DNA of 64,000 nucleotides from positions 1 through 64,000 of the forward strand of contig JXTC01000463.1 in NCBI GenBank assembly GCA_002914845.1, given 5' to 3'. The notes beneath the pieces are model-generated. The model did not search any database. It saw only the letters and a program-made list of their open reading frames with translations, and was not told the DNA's origin. Within the stretch, counting starts at the first letter, position 1. Every line of letters starts with the position of its first letter. Positions 34,980 through 46,467 of this stretch are shown piece after piece. The position numbers and the translations under genes were made by a program. The stretch comes from Trema orientale. Its lineage: Eukaryota; Streptophyta; Magnoliopsida; Rosales; Cannabaceae.

Positions 34980-35293
34980 TAAGAAAGACCGGTACACTGG
35001 CAACATTTTTGTTTTTTGTTTTGAAAAAATAACCAAGGGGTGAATATGTATACATGTTCTTCATTCATCTTCTCATTTTTTAAAAATACAAAGTGTTGCA
35101 AAACATATGCTTGGGCGTTAGTTTATGAACTCATCCTCCCCCCCTTTTGTTTTTTTAGGTTTTGTGTTATTATTTAGGAAGTTCATTAGGTTTTGTTTCA
35201 TTGTTTGGGAAGTTTTATAATCGGCCTAGTACCAATAGTTGGTGGTCTAATTATACCCATTATTAACTGAGGAAGGTCATATTAAAAAATTAG
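34980..35293. other. NAC 3' flank
   Basis: Probable 3' UTR and downstream DNA. A possible poly-A signal region (AAAAATAACC, 35024; ATACAAAG, 35085) is present but no canonical AATAAA is clear. No other feature. Confidence 0.45.
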
Positions 35294-35829
35294 GGTTTTT
35301 GGTATCATTGGTCCCCTATGTTATTCGAAGTTAGGCAAAATAGTCCCTAAGTTATTTTTTTTTTGGGCAATTAGGTCCTTAAGTTTTACAAATTTTGGTA
35401 ATTAAGTCCTTTTTATTTGTTAATGTGAAACGTTTCATGAAATTAAACATGTTTAAGCGAAAGAAATTAGTATTTCACTAACACTAATTAGTTTGAAAGA
35501 GATATAGAACGAAATTTTAAGAAAAATTTTAAATTTTTGAAGTTTTTTATTTTATAAATTTTTTTTATAATATGTTGTTAATTGTACGTAATTTTTAGTT
35601 ATTTTCCTTCCAATTCAAACTAATGCTAATAAAATATTGATTTTGACCTTTAAAAACTTTGTATGTGACATGAACATACTCAATTCTATCCAACATTATA
35701 ATAATTACTTAGGAAAAAGACTAAATTGCCAAAATTTGTAAAACTTAGGGACTTAATTGCCAAAACAAAATAACTCAAGGACCATGTTGCCAATGACGAA
35801 TAATACAAGGGCCAGTCATGCCAAAAACC
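35294..35829. mobile_element. Long-TIR element downstream of NAC
   Basis: A 536-bp element with inverted arms of about 110 bp. Left arm: GGTTTTTGGTATCATTGGTC, then AAGTTTTACAAATTTTGG. Right arm read inward: GGTTTTTGGCATGACTGGCC, then AAGTTTTACAAATTTTGG. The centre is AT-rich without coding. Long inverted repeats of this type suggest a Mutator-like MITE; a clean 9-bp duplication was not seen. Confidence 0.8.
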
Positions 35830-35879
35830 CAAAACATTATCCTATTTGTTAGGTTTTTAAGCTATAAATGCTAAACTCT

Positions 35880-36182
35880 AAAAAAAAAATACTTATGTAT
35901 AGGTAAAAAAAAAATTTATTAGATTGGGAACTTATGTATAGGTATTTTTTTTAGCCAAAAAAACTTATTGGATTGGGAACTTATGTACATGTATTTTTTT
36001 AGCCGTCGGATTATTATCTAACGGTGATCCAACGACTGTAATGATGTGTATGAAAAAACGTGCATCATTAATGTTATTTCTCTCTTACTTTTTACCATAA
36101 AAAATTATACATGATAAATTTTAATTGGCCAAAATAATACTTATGTATAGATAAAAAAAAAATTACCAACTGAATTGGTGCC
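35880..36182. mobile_element. MITE copy 5, with partial end copies stacked on its left
   Basis: The right end TTACCAACTGAATTGGTGCC and the centre (CCGTCGGATT..GATCCAACGAC) match the family. The left side holds two extra partial ends: TTTATTAGATTGGGAACTTA (about 35916-35936) and CTTATTGGATTGGGAACTTA (about 35965-35984). These look like terminal pieces of other copies joined head to tail. The structure is rearranged. Confidence 0.72.
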
Positions 36183-36199
36183 TTGTATATTTTCCTCTT

Positions 36200-36960
36200 C
36201 CTTTAAAGTTGATATTATACTAGGTTTGTTAAATGAGTGAGATCCAGTTCTACCTTATCTTAACAAGTATCTTCGTATCTCGAAAAGTCCCACTATATTA
36301 TTTTTATTTAGAAATTTCATAAAAATTAACCGATGTGAATATGAAATAAAAATTATAAAATACTAATAGATCGCTACCACATGCACCGATAGAAGTGTAC
36401 ATATGTCCTATTAAATTTATTAATTACACTCTTTTTATTAGTATGTAGTACCCGAAACCATCATCATATAGTCCATGATATTGCCCTCATCCTATATTGC
36501 GTTATATGATTTCATGAACTTTCCTAGGACATCGTATGTGGAGGGGATAATCTTGTATTGTATAAAACTGAGGTTTTGATTTGTATTATAGGAATAACTA
36601 CAAAAAAATATTATAAAGTATGACATTTTCATAATTTTACCTTTATTTTTTAATTTGTGCAAAATTATACATTCATATTTAAAATATCTGTAAATTTGTA
36701 CCTTTTGTGTATAAATTAGATAATTTGTGCTAATTATTTTAAGTTATTTTAAATAAATTTTTGTATTAGTCAGTAAAAATAAGATATCTTTAGTTCAGAT
36801 TTAGTACAAATTTGTTAGTCAATTTATATATGGAAGATAAAAATTTGTAAAGATTTGAAATGTGAATGTGTAATTAACCAATTTATATGCAAAAGGTAAA
36901 AATTTGAAAATGTGACTGTATTATTTTTCACAAGCTAAAAGACATGGTTAAATTTGCAGA
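36200..36960. other. AT-rich intergenic DNA
   Basis: No gene or element end recognised. It contains diffuse repetition of TAAAAATTTG-like phrases between 36620 and 36960 but no clear unit. Confidence 0.45.
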
Positions 36961-36977
36961 AAAGATATACTTCAGAG

Positions 36978-37143
36978 TCTTTTTTTTTTCTTTTTTTTTT
37001 TTGCAGATAATCCTTGTATTTATTTATTTATTTATTTTGATATAACCCTTGCATTATATTGCACTTTTTTTTTTTTTTTTGCAGATAACCCTTGTATTTA
37101 TTTATTTATTTATTTTGATATAACCCTTGTATTATATTGTACT
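36978..37143. repeat. Tandem repeat, two ~90 bp units
   Basis: Two units, each a poly-T run, then GCAGATAAYCCTTGTATTTA, (TTTA)n, and TTTGATATAACCCTTG followed by YATTATATTGYACTT. The copies differ at only a few bases, so the duplication is fairly recent or conserved by slippage. Confidence 0.85.
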
Positions 37144-37309
37144 TCTGTTGTCAAATCTAATGGTTTCAAACAATTTTGAACATTTGAGGATAAAATTATA
37201 CGGGTGAATATGCCTTATACTAATACATTGCGATAAGGCCAATAATGAAAAAGAAAAGAAAAACTTTATATTATCAATGCGTAGGAATATATAAACATAT
37301 ATACATATA

Positions 37310-37398
37310 GGTTGTCAATCCAATAAGTCTTTTTTTATTTTTTTAACCTATGTGCAGGTATTCCTTTTAAGCATTGAATCATCATCTAATGGTGATAA
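37310..37398. mobile_element. MITE copy 6, truncated
   Basis: Left end GGTTGTCAATCCAATAAGTC followed by a T run, AACCTATGTGCAGGTATTCC and GAATCATCATCTAATGGTGA. The family sequence stops near 37398, at about the internal hairpin. Left flank is TATATACATATA. The right half is missing. Confidence 0.82.
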
Positions 37399-37423
37399 AT
37401 TTAAATACTTAACCCACAACAAA

Positions 37424-37560
37424 GGAATGTAGAAGAATAGAGCATATGCACACACGTAGAACTTAATTAACTAGTTCAATTAACAAAGGAATGTAGAAAA
37501 ATAGAGCATATGCACACACGTAGAACTTAATTAACTAGTTAAATTAACCTCAACGAAAGG
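37424..37560. repeat. Tandem repeat, two ~67 bp units plus a partial third
   Basis: GGAATGTAGAAGAATAGAGC then ATATGCACACACGTAGAAC and TTAATTAACTAGTT repeat almost exactly at about 37425 and 37490. A third partial unit (GGAATGTAGAAGATTAATG) starts near 37559. No coding. Confidence 0.88.
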
Positions 37561-37899
37561 AATGTAGAAGATTAATGATAATTCATTACTTTAAAAAAAA
37601 AAAAAATTGAAGGTGTCAATTTACAAAATTCCATTCAAATTAATTATGGAAAGGACAGTGAGCATAAATTTTCAACGTATTTTAATCCTTTGTTAGTATC
37701 TTTCGAATTTCATAGTATGATCTGTTTCATTGATTACAATCGTTTAGTATGCTATATACAATAAGTGATTGAATTTCATCCAACCAAATCAGTTCAATCA
37801 TGTCCATGGGCAACAAAAATTAGACTTTGTGATATGTGTATAATGTATATATTTGACACAACAAGAACAAAAATATAAGCGGAACAGAAGGGGATTATA

Positions 37900-38522
37900 T
37901 GTTGGAAAAATGCAAGATTAATTTTGAGATTAATTTTGGAGTTACAAATTTAATCTAGGCTAGATTAAATTTATTTAGAAACTGACAACAATCTTCTAAA
38001 TGCTGAAACGTTTAACTATCAAATTTATTTTGGAGTTATTTAATCTAAGCTAGATTAAATTTGTTTAGAAAATGACTACAGCTTTCTAAACGTTTTAAAT
38101 TGAGTTATAAAATTTAATCTAATATAGATTAAATTTGTTTAGAAAAACTGATCAGTTTCTAAATGCTTAAATATTTTTGTATAAAATATTTTTGGAATTA
38201 AATCGCGGTTAATTCCATACTTGTAACAGCCCCCTATAAAGCCTATAAATTGACTCCTCCTTCCTTAAGAAAAAGACATAGAACCAACAAATAGAAGAAA
38301 TCTCTCTTAATTCTCTCTTCTCAAAATCCTCTTTGGAGTAAGTGCTTTAGTGTGGTAGAGTTTGGGCATATTTTCGGTTTGCAGAAGTAGCATTTGTGGT
38401 GTGATAATCGCCACTCATAGATTGATATCCAAGGAGACAGACATCTACCAACCTCAAGCAAGAGGAGGCGAATCTGTTTAATGAAATTGTGTGATATACA
38501 AGCCTCGATTCCTTATTGTTAT
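37900..38522 (+). mobile_element. Copia-type LTR remnant, truncated by the RE1-like element
   Basis: It begins TGTTGGAAAAATGC and includes a likely TATA box (CCTATAAATTG, about 38240) and downstream leader-type sequence ending GGCGAATCTGTTTAATGA and CCTCGATTCCTTATTGTT. It is cut at 38522 where another LTR begins (left 5-mer GTTAT). Three copies of a palindromic phrase, TTTAATCTAGGCTAGATTAAA and variants, lie at about 37950, 38040 and 38112. No coding for this element is in the window. Confidence 0.6.
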
Positions 38523-38724
38523 TGTTAGATAATTAATTGCAACAGTTTTTCTTTATATTTTAAATTCTTGTAATTAGTTGTAATCCCCTAATTCTAGGAT
38601 AGTTTCCTATTTTTTGTATTTTGGGTAACTCACGACAATGCCTAATTTTTGTGTATATATTCATTATTAATCAAATGGAAAGGCTAAGCCATTATTTCTC
38701 AATATTCCTCTTTCTATCTCAACA
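38523..38724 (+). repeat. 5' LTR of a RE1-like Copia element
   Basis: A short (202-bp) LTR from TGTTAGATAATT to ATCTCAACA, followed directly by the PBS TGGTATCAAGAGC. A promoter-like TGTGTATATATTCATT is near 38652. Short LTRs of this type are usual for RE1-like plant Copia elements. The 3' LTR was not found; the element is truncated near 47015. Confidence 0.82.
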
Positions 38725-38740
38725 TGGTATCAAGAGCATA
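38725..38740 (+). other. tRNA-Met PBS of the RE1-like Copia element
   Basis: TGGTATCAAGAGCATA directly follows the LTR end. It has one extra A compared with the consensus TGGTATCAGAGC. Confidence 0.88.
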
Positions 38741-38834
38741 ATCTTCTTGGGCATATTTTTTTTTCCCAGAAAAATCACAATCAACATTCTTCATTAAAAA
38801 AAAAAAATCTAAAACTACGCCGCTAGTCTCCTTA

Positions 38835-40870
38835 ATGACTTCTGATACAACCCCTTCTTCCACCAATGATTCTATCATCATCCAAAACTTCCGAGATCCT
38901 CAACATCCCCTCCTTACATTTAATTTCTCTAATATCACCAAATTATCATCCACCAATTATCTCACATGGAGCCTTCAAATCCAATCTCTTCTTGAAGGTT
39001 ATGATCTTCATCGCTTCATTGATAGTACTCATACTCCACCACCACCCACCATCACCGTTAATGATGTTGCATCCCCAAATTCGGCATACATAACCTGGAA
39101 GCGTTAGAATCGTCTCATCTTTAGTGCTCTCCTTGGTGCTATCTCCGTTTCACTGCAACTGCTTATTGTCCGTACCACCACTTCCCTTCATGCATGGCAA
39201 ACCTCAGCTAATACCTACGCCAAACCATCTCATGGTCATATTAAACAATTGAAGGAATAATTAAAGCGGTGTAACAAGGGCTCAAAATCAATTAGTGAAT
39301 ATATGCAGGCAATATCATTAATGCAATTAATGTCCGTGACACACCAATTTCTTTTGCTGAGCTCCATGAGAAACTTCTCAACAAAGAAGCATCTCTTTAG
39401 ACTGCTCAACCATCTTCTCTTTCACTCCCAGCAACAGCAAATCCCACAGCCTTCTAGAATCATCTAAACTGGCATCCACCACCCACCAATCCACAACAAC
39501 CAGGCCCTACCACTGCACTTTCTCCTTATGATCAACGCTAACCCAAACCTTATTTATGTCATTGTCAAGCACGCGACATTCAAAGACACAATGTCAAACG
39601 ATGCCCAATATTTTAGCTTGTCACTAATCAACAATCCCTGATATCTCGTCCTCAAGGATCTCAGGGATACCGCCCCTCCACACTCTGGCAACCATAAGCC
39701 AATCATGCTGTTCTCGGCAACAACACTACTCCTACTTGGCTGCTGGATAGTGGAGCATCTCACCACGTTACGTCTGAATTGAGCAATCTCTACCTTCATA
39801 GCATGTATTAAGGATATGATGATGTCATGATCGGCAATGGATCGGCCCTTCAGATCACCCATACCAGTGCTACCACCATACCTACTTCCTCCTGCACCTT
39901 TACTTTACAAAACGTCCTTTGTGTTTCTTCCAGGAAAAAGAACTTAATTTCGATTTATCAATTTTGCACTAACAACCATGTTTCTATTGAATTCTCAACC
40001 TCTACATTTCAGGTGAAGGATCTAAACATGGGGCCAATCTTTTGATGGGTGAACCTAAGGATGGCGTATATGAGTGGTCGACTTTATCCCTTCAGTTACC
40101 TCTTCACCATTGCTTGCATTTTCCAATGTCAAGACCACTTCGTCTGAGTGGCATTCTAAACTAGACATCCATCATTTACTATTACGAAAGATATTGTTTC
40201 CAAGTTTTCTTTACCATTGTCTAGTCCATTATCCTCTTCCACACATTGTAATACCTGTTCATGTAATAAAATTCATAAAATTCCATTTTCTTCTATTACC
40301 TTAACTTTTTCCTATCTGTTTGAACTTATCTTTTTTTATATATGGACCTCTCTTGTTTATTTTGTTGATGGTTAAAGTACTATGTTATCGCCATATTATT
40401 GAAACCGATATATTTCTTCTCACTCATGCATCGATGCCTCTAACTTATTGAATGTATGCCTTTGCCACTGTTGTATATCTCATCAACCGTATGCCCATAC
40501 CCATACTATATCTTTCATCTCCTTTTGAAAAACTCTCTCAGTCTCAACCCAACTACACTAAACTTTGGGTGTTTGGCTGCTTATGTTATCCACGGCTTCG
40601 TTCTTATTCTTAACATAAACTTGACTTCCGTTCCACTTCTTGTATTTTTCTTGGTTACTCTTCAACACAAAATGCCTATATCTATCTTGATTATCCACTT
40701 CTAAAACGTACATTTCTCGTCATGTCAAATTTCTTGAAAACTCTTTTCTCTTTACAACTCACCAATCCCATCTATTTCGTCCCACCCTAGAAATCATTTC
40801 CAAATGGCTTTCCCTGGTCCAAATTCTACCCATTTCAAGTGGCTCACTCAATATGCCTCCACAAAGGGAT
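38835..40870 (+). pseudogene. RE1-like Copia gag-pol, 5' half, broken
   Basis: The start ATG at 38835 opens gag: LSSTNYLTWSLQIQSLLEGY and DLHRFIDSTHTPPP, typical of RE1-type gag. Further on: protease region WLLDSGASHHVTSEL-like (about 39735-39780), NVLCVSSRKKNLISIYQFC (39916), GAG-pre-integrase WHSKLDIHHLL (40150), integrase pieces (YLINR.PTP-like, 40450-40510), and the conserved block FKTYISRHVKFLENSFLF-like, which here reads SKTYISRHVKFLENSFLF (40700-40745). Many stops and frame shifts. The sequence stops at 40870 where the Gypsy-type element is inserted and resumes at 46468. Confidence 0.87.
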
Positions 40871-42305
40871 TTGTTACACTAAATGCATATACGTGAAATA
40901 ACTGCAAGTGCACAGATCGTAATCAAGTAATAAAGTGATAAGAGAGTTGTTGATCCCATGAAGAATTAGGTATTAAATTATCGTTAAACACTAGAATTAT
41001 CGTGACCTAACTTTATCTAGGCAACCAAATTAAATAAGTTTATAATTAAATAAAAAAAATATAAATATAAATATAAATATAAAATATGGAGACTTCTACG
41101 CACAAATATACTAGGGGATTAAATTTACCTAACCATCAACTATGTCTTTTGACTACCAATTGTATTCTAATCAATTACTTCTAGTTTATAAGCTAAGAAC
41201 CCAAAGGTATTTCTACTCTCTCTCTTGAGTGCCAAGTGAAATCACTCCTAAATCTCGGTTCCAATATCTCTATTCTGAATCTAGAAATTAAAAATTCATT
41301 ATGTTCAATAGTTTTTTGATCATGGCTTCAAAGGAATTATATATTCTCTCAAATTCTACAAGTCCTAGCTTACACTATCCTATAATTGTTTCCAAAATTC
41401 CCTCTCTCAAGTGCCAAATTCTAGAAATCAAATCATCCAACTAATAACTAATTAGTTAAGAAGTATTAAGCATAAAATAACATAAATAAATTCAAGAACA
41501 ATATCAAAGAATGTATTGGAAATCAAGACATAGAATTAAAGTTTAAGTTACATCATACCCTAAGCATATAACAGTTAATTCAACATAGGAGAATCTAATA
41601 TTAATCTCAACAAGAATTTCAAATATCCAAATATATTCACAAATCAAACACAATACAAAAATGCAAATGAGATTATGATGAGAAAAAGGATGGGAAAAAC
41701 TCTTTTGTGGAGGTAGAACTTCAAGTTTCAATCTCTTCAAACCATTCTCTCAAGCATCATCTCCAAGATTTTTGCTACAAGCTTCTTCCTCTATAGGATT
41801 TTAGAGCTCTCTTTGTTGTGTTTTCTCTTCAACTGTCTACACATGAAATAAAGGCTTAAGGATATATTTAAATGTCTCTAAGATGACCTAGGCCGGGCCA
41901 TTCGATTAGATGGCATCAAGGGTCTAGATTGGCTCTAAAAACACGCTTCAGGACTCAGGGTAGTGCCGTGGTGCTCTAGCCTCTAAAAGTCTATTTTCTA
42001 TACAGGGTTGTAGCACTACTATTACAGTGTCGCGACGCTCTCGGTTCTGGAACTCAGCATGATAGCTTTTCCTCCCAGGGACGCCATTTCTTCGTTTTAG
42101 CTCCGTTTTGCCTAATTTTCATTACGTTGCGAATCCAAAATAGGTGAAATACACATATTTGGCACCAATTTATCTTGATTCTCATTTATTCATAAGAACT
42201 ACAAAAATAAAGCAAAAAACACATCAAACCAATATAAATGCTTGAGAATTTACAACTATTTGAGCTGAATGATACTTGATTTGTGAGTGAATTAATCTCT
42301 CATCA
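40871..42305 (-). repeat. Left (3') LTR of the tRNA-Asp primed element
   Basis: From TTGTTACACTAAATG to TCTCTCATCA. It aligns with 45006-46467 along its length; for example ACCTAACTTTATCTAGGCAA and AGCTGAATGATACTTGATTT occur in both. Contains a run of ATAAATATAA units near 41050. Confidence 0.9.
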
Positions 42306-44100
42306 AATACCCCCAAACTCGCATAGTTGCTTGTCTTCAAGCAAAACAAAACAAGAAAAAGAAAAGTAAAACACAAATCAATTACTAATGACATAAACGA
42401 CAAAGTGTAAGTTTTGTATCGAATCAAAATCCGTGCAAGTATCTCCGAAGCCACAAAATGTTCCAAGCTCAAAGGAAATGTAAACATTGAGATTATCTAG
42501 ATTTTTAACTTCAAGCATCAATTTAACTCCACCCAAGGCTCTTAATGTGTGTGTGCAAAATTAATATCACTTAACAAAATGAACTTCAGATAGACTTGTA
42601 TGTTTCGATAGACATTAAAAGATCTTTATATAATGTAATTTTGAACTATTATATGCTCATTTTTCATGTCGCTTTCTACTAATCAATGTTAGTATATCAT
42701 CAAAGATCAAAAGGTCTTTTATTAAGCTTGTAATGTCAGCCTGGCCGATAGTAAGATAATGTTAGAAAAATTTGAGTTTCAAATCACCCTTATGCACATT
42801 AATCTAGGATCTTTATAGAGTTATTCCTTGGTACACCAAATAGCACTCCCACACTTTTTTCCAACTAAATTTCTCTTCGACCAACACTCTGCTAAACACT
42901 TATTTAATTTTTTTCTTCTCTTTTTTTTTTCTTTTTTTTAAAGGAAAGATATGAAATAAGACTAAAGGGTGAAAATCAAAACCTCTCCCCTAAAATCAAA
43001 ATCAACATTATCCTCAATATTGAAAAACAAAATAGAGGGTAAGGACACAAATTTTATACCAAATTATTCTCTTCTTTTTTTTTATTTTTTTTCTTGTTTT
43101 TGCTTCGTAACACCACATTTCCTCCCAACATAAATATAACACAAATTAACTTTTTAAAATAATCAACATGCTTAAAGAATAAGGATTGGTGGTCATTATT
43201 TTGGTTTAGCTAAGATGTCGTAGGAAAAAAAGGGTACAATTAGGCTCAAAGTTGGTGTACTAGGATGACAATGTATCAAGATTAGATTGGAAGGCTCAAA
43301 CAGTCCAAAGATGGCCTAAATCATTTCTTCCAATGACACCTAATATAGAATTTGTCTCGAGCTTCACTCAGATGGGTTCTAGAGTTTATGAGATATCAAT
43401 GCCTATCTAATGCACACAAGTTTTCTCTAAAAGCTCAAAAAGTCAAGTGATCATAATTATCGTGCAAAAATGTATAGAATCAAGCATGAGGTTCAATTAA
43501 TGCGAGTCAAACGCACAGATAATATCAATGAATTAAGGCCTAAGAGAACATTAAATGACTATATTCATCATCAATATCAAGTCATTTCATCTCAACAACA
43601 CTCACAACTTATTCAAACAAGCATAAAAAAAGCAAGAAAAAAAAATGATTTCCTAAATATATACAACTCATGGAAAGAAAATCATAGCAACCAATACATA
43701 AGCAAAGCCATACTCAATAAATAATTAACCAACAAGTATTTTCATCCCCAAACTCGAAATTAGCAATGTTCTCGAAATTTAAATGTTCAATGTAAGTACA
43801 TGATAAAAGAACACGTACTGGGGAGACGAGATATTCTTGCCTCCTATTAAGATTGGTAAAGGTAGTGCTGTGGGCAAGGTAACTCTAACTTTAGTTGTGC
43901 AGAATTCATCTCTATAATTTGCATCTTTAGGCTTATTCATGCATAACTTGGAGAAGCTCATCAAATAGCAGCTTCTGCCCATAGTATGTGTCATACGACA
44001 GATCAAATAGGTCATAGTTTTGAATGCCCTCAAGCTTGGCGATATATAAAAGTGATCGGCTCGTACACTCAACTTGATTTTGCACAGATACATGTGTTTA
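42306..44100. other. Non-coding interior of the tRNA-Asp primed element
   Basis: Begins with the polypurine tract on the minus strand, then AT-rich sequence without recognisable protein. The short open frames at 43470-43724 (plus) and 43779-44093 (minus) show no family match that I can name. Confidence 0.6.
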
Positions 44101-44199
44101 GTAGGCTCGAATGAACAGTGCTATTAGTAGTGGTGGAGGCTTTGGCCACATAGGATCGTCATAGATGTGATATTTGTTAAATGGTGGCAGCATGATAAT

Positions 44200-44984
44200 T
44201 TGGATCTCAAAGGGTGAAGATTCACAGTGTTGTCTTGTGATTCCTCCTCTTTGATTCACTCTTAATTCTCCTCCTCACTTGAATCATTATTATCAAACAA
44301 ATCCAAGATCCTCCCGCTTGTGCTCAGCTCCTCATGGTTGCTTTCATCAATATTTTTAACTTGTACATATATCATAGCCATCATTCTTCTCATGGCTTCA
44401 AGGGAGTCATATAGAGACTCAATTTGTAAGTTAAGAATAGTCTCCCTTCTCTCCCACTTATCATGGTGAAGTCTTGTTTCCTCTAAAAATTGGGCAAACT
44501 GATACTCAAGGTCGGGAGAAGGCTATGCTTGGTGATATTGAGTATCACCCAAAATGTTAGAGTTATCTTCCAAACTGAGGTGGCTTGGTAGATAATTCTA
44601 ATTCTGATAGTCAAAGTCGGCCATGTCTTCTAACAACCAATAAGCTTCATTCGCGGATAATTGGTGGATAGAGGTTGTACTATTTTCTCTTTCTACGCAC
44701 ATTCTTGTTTCGAGCCGAAAGTTATTGAGGAAATTTTATATTTGATACTCCAGAGAGAAACTATGATTCAGGCATAGTGTAAGCAACTCCTTGTATCTCT
44801 ACCATTCACAATGAAATAACTCCAAGTCTCATTGAGCAAACCACAAGAGGACTTGTTGATCCAACATCTCCAAGTACCTTGCAAAATAAACATTTAAAAA
44901 TAAATATTAAAAATGAAAATAAATGCCTAAATTAAAATCAAGTAACTTACTACCAATATTAACAACAATCTAAAATACTAATTC
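44200..44984 (-). pseudogene. gag-like remnant of the tRNA-Asp primed element
   Basis: Read on the minus strand from about 44890: a stretch ANEAYWLLEDMADFDYQN is similar to the conserved Athila/Tat gag block (EA..L.E.MA.N.YQ). It is followed by YQFAQFLEETRLHHDKWERR and LNLQIESLYDSLEAMRRM, then an acidic end (LDLFDNNDSSEEEN). Frames change and stops are present. No protease or RT follows, so any movement would need enzymes from another element. The gag call rests mainly on one short block. Confidence 0.5.
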
Positions 44985-45005
44985 CCTGGTAACGGCGCCA
45001 AAAAC
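44985..45005 (-). other. tRNA-Asp type primer binding site
   Basis: The minus strand reads TTTTTGGCGCCGTTACCAGG. Plant tRNA-Asp ends in a sequence complementary to TGGCGCCGTTGCCGGG, so two bases differ. It fixes the minus orientation of this element. Confidence 0.85.
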
Positions 45006-46467
45006 TTGTTACACTAAATGTATATACATAAAATAACCGTAAGTGCACAGGCCGTAATCAAGTAATAAAGTGATAAGAAAATTGTCAATCCCACGAGGAA
45101 TTGGGTGTTAAATTATTGTTAAGTACTGAAATTATCATGACCTAACTTTATCTAGGCAACCAAATTAAATAAGTTTATAATTAAATAAAAAATAAATATA
45201 AATATAAATACAAAAATAAAATATGGAAACTTCTATATATAAATGTACTAGGGGATTGAATTTACCTAACCATCAACTATATCTTTTGATCACTAATTGT
45301 ATTCTAATCAATAACTCCTGGTTTATAAGCTAAGAACCTAAAGATATTTCTTTCGAGTGACGAGTGAAATCACTCCTAAATCTTGGGTCCAATATCTCTA
45401 TTCTAAATCTAGAAATTAAAAATTTATTATGTTCAATGGTTCTTTGATCATGGCTTCAAAGGAATTATAGGTTCTCTTAAACTCTACAAGTCCTAGGTTA
45501 TACCATCCTATGGTTGTTTCCAAAATTCCTTCTCTCAAGCATCCAATTCTAGAAATCAAATCATCCAACTAATAGCTAATTAGCTGAGAAGCATTAAGCA
45601 TGAAATAGCATAAATAAATTCAAGAACAATATCAAAGAACATATTGGAAATCAAGATATAGAATTAAAGTTTAAGTTACATTATACCCTAAGCATATAAC
45701 AATTAATTTAACATAAGAGAATCTAATATTAATCTCAATAAGAATTTTATATATCTAAACATATTCACAAATCAAGCACAATACAAAAATTCAAATGAGA
45801 TTAGGGTGAGAAAGAGGATGAGAAAAACTCTTTTGTGGAGGTAGAACTTCAAGTTTCAATCTCTTCAAGCCACTCTTTCAAGCATACAAGATTTTTGCTC
45901 CAAGCTTCTTCCTCTCTAGGATTTTGGAGCTCTTTTTGTTGTGTTTTCTATCCAATTTTCCACACATGAAATAAAGGCTTAAGGATATATTTATAGGTCT
46001 CCAAAGTGACCTAGGCTGCGTGGAATGTCAACTATTCGATCATATGGAATCAAAGGTCCAGATTAGCTCTAAAAACTTGCTAAAAACGTGCATTAGGACA
46101 CTGGGTAGTGCTATGACACTCTAACCTTTGGAAGTCTATTTTCCAGGAAGCGCCGCAGTGCTACTATTACAGTGTCGCAGTATTGTCGGCTCTGGAACTG
46201 AGTATGACAGCTTTTCTTTTCAGGGGCGCCGTTTCTTTGTTTTAGCTCCGTTTTGCCTGATTTTCATTGCATTGTATTCGTATCGGACTCACTTTCATCT
46301 AAAATGGTTGAAATACCCATATTTGACATTAATTTATCTTGATTCTCATTTATTCACAAGAACTATAAAAATAAAGTAAAAGTACATCAAACCAACATAA
46401 ATGCTTGAGAACTTACAACTATTTGAGCTGAATGATACTTGATTTGTGAGTGAATTAATCACTCATC
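45006..46467 (-). repeat. Right (5') LTR of the tRNA-Asp primed element
   Basis: Counterpart of 40871-42305, ending AATCACTCATC. It contains a few extra bases (for example about 40 bases near 46270-46310) and many point differences from the left LTR, so the insertion is old. Confidence 0.9.

Larger units (their letters stand above)
40871..46467 (-). mobile_element. Non-autonomous Gypsy-type element (LARD/TR-GAG-like)
   Basis: A 5.6 kb element inserted in pol of the RE1-like Copia element. LTRs (about 1.44 kb) lie at 40871-42305 and 45006-46467. A minus-strand PBS TTTTTGGCGCCGTTACCAGG follows the right LTR; this matches the 3' end of plant tRNA-Asp, as used by Athila/Tat-type elements. A G-rich polypurine tract (GAGTTTGGGGGTATT on the minus strand, about 42306-42320) precedes the left LTR. 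The interior (2.7 kb) has no pol; only a gag remnant near the PBS is visible. The target duplication is not clear. Confidence 0.88.
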
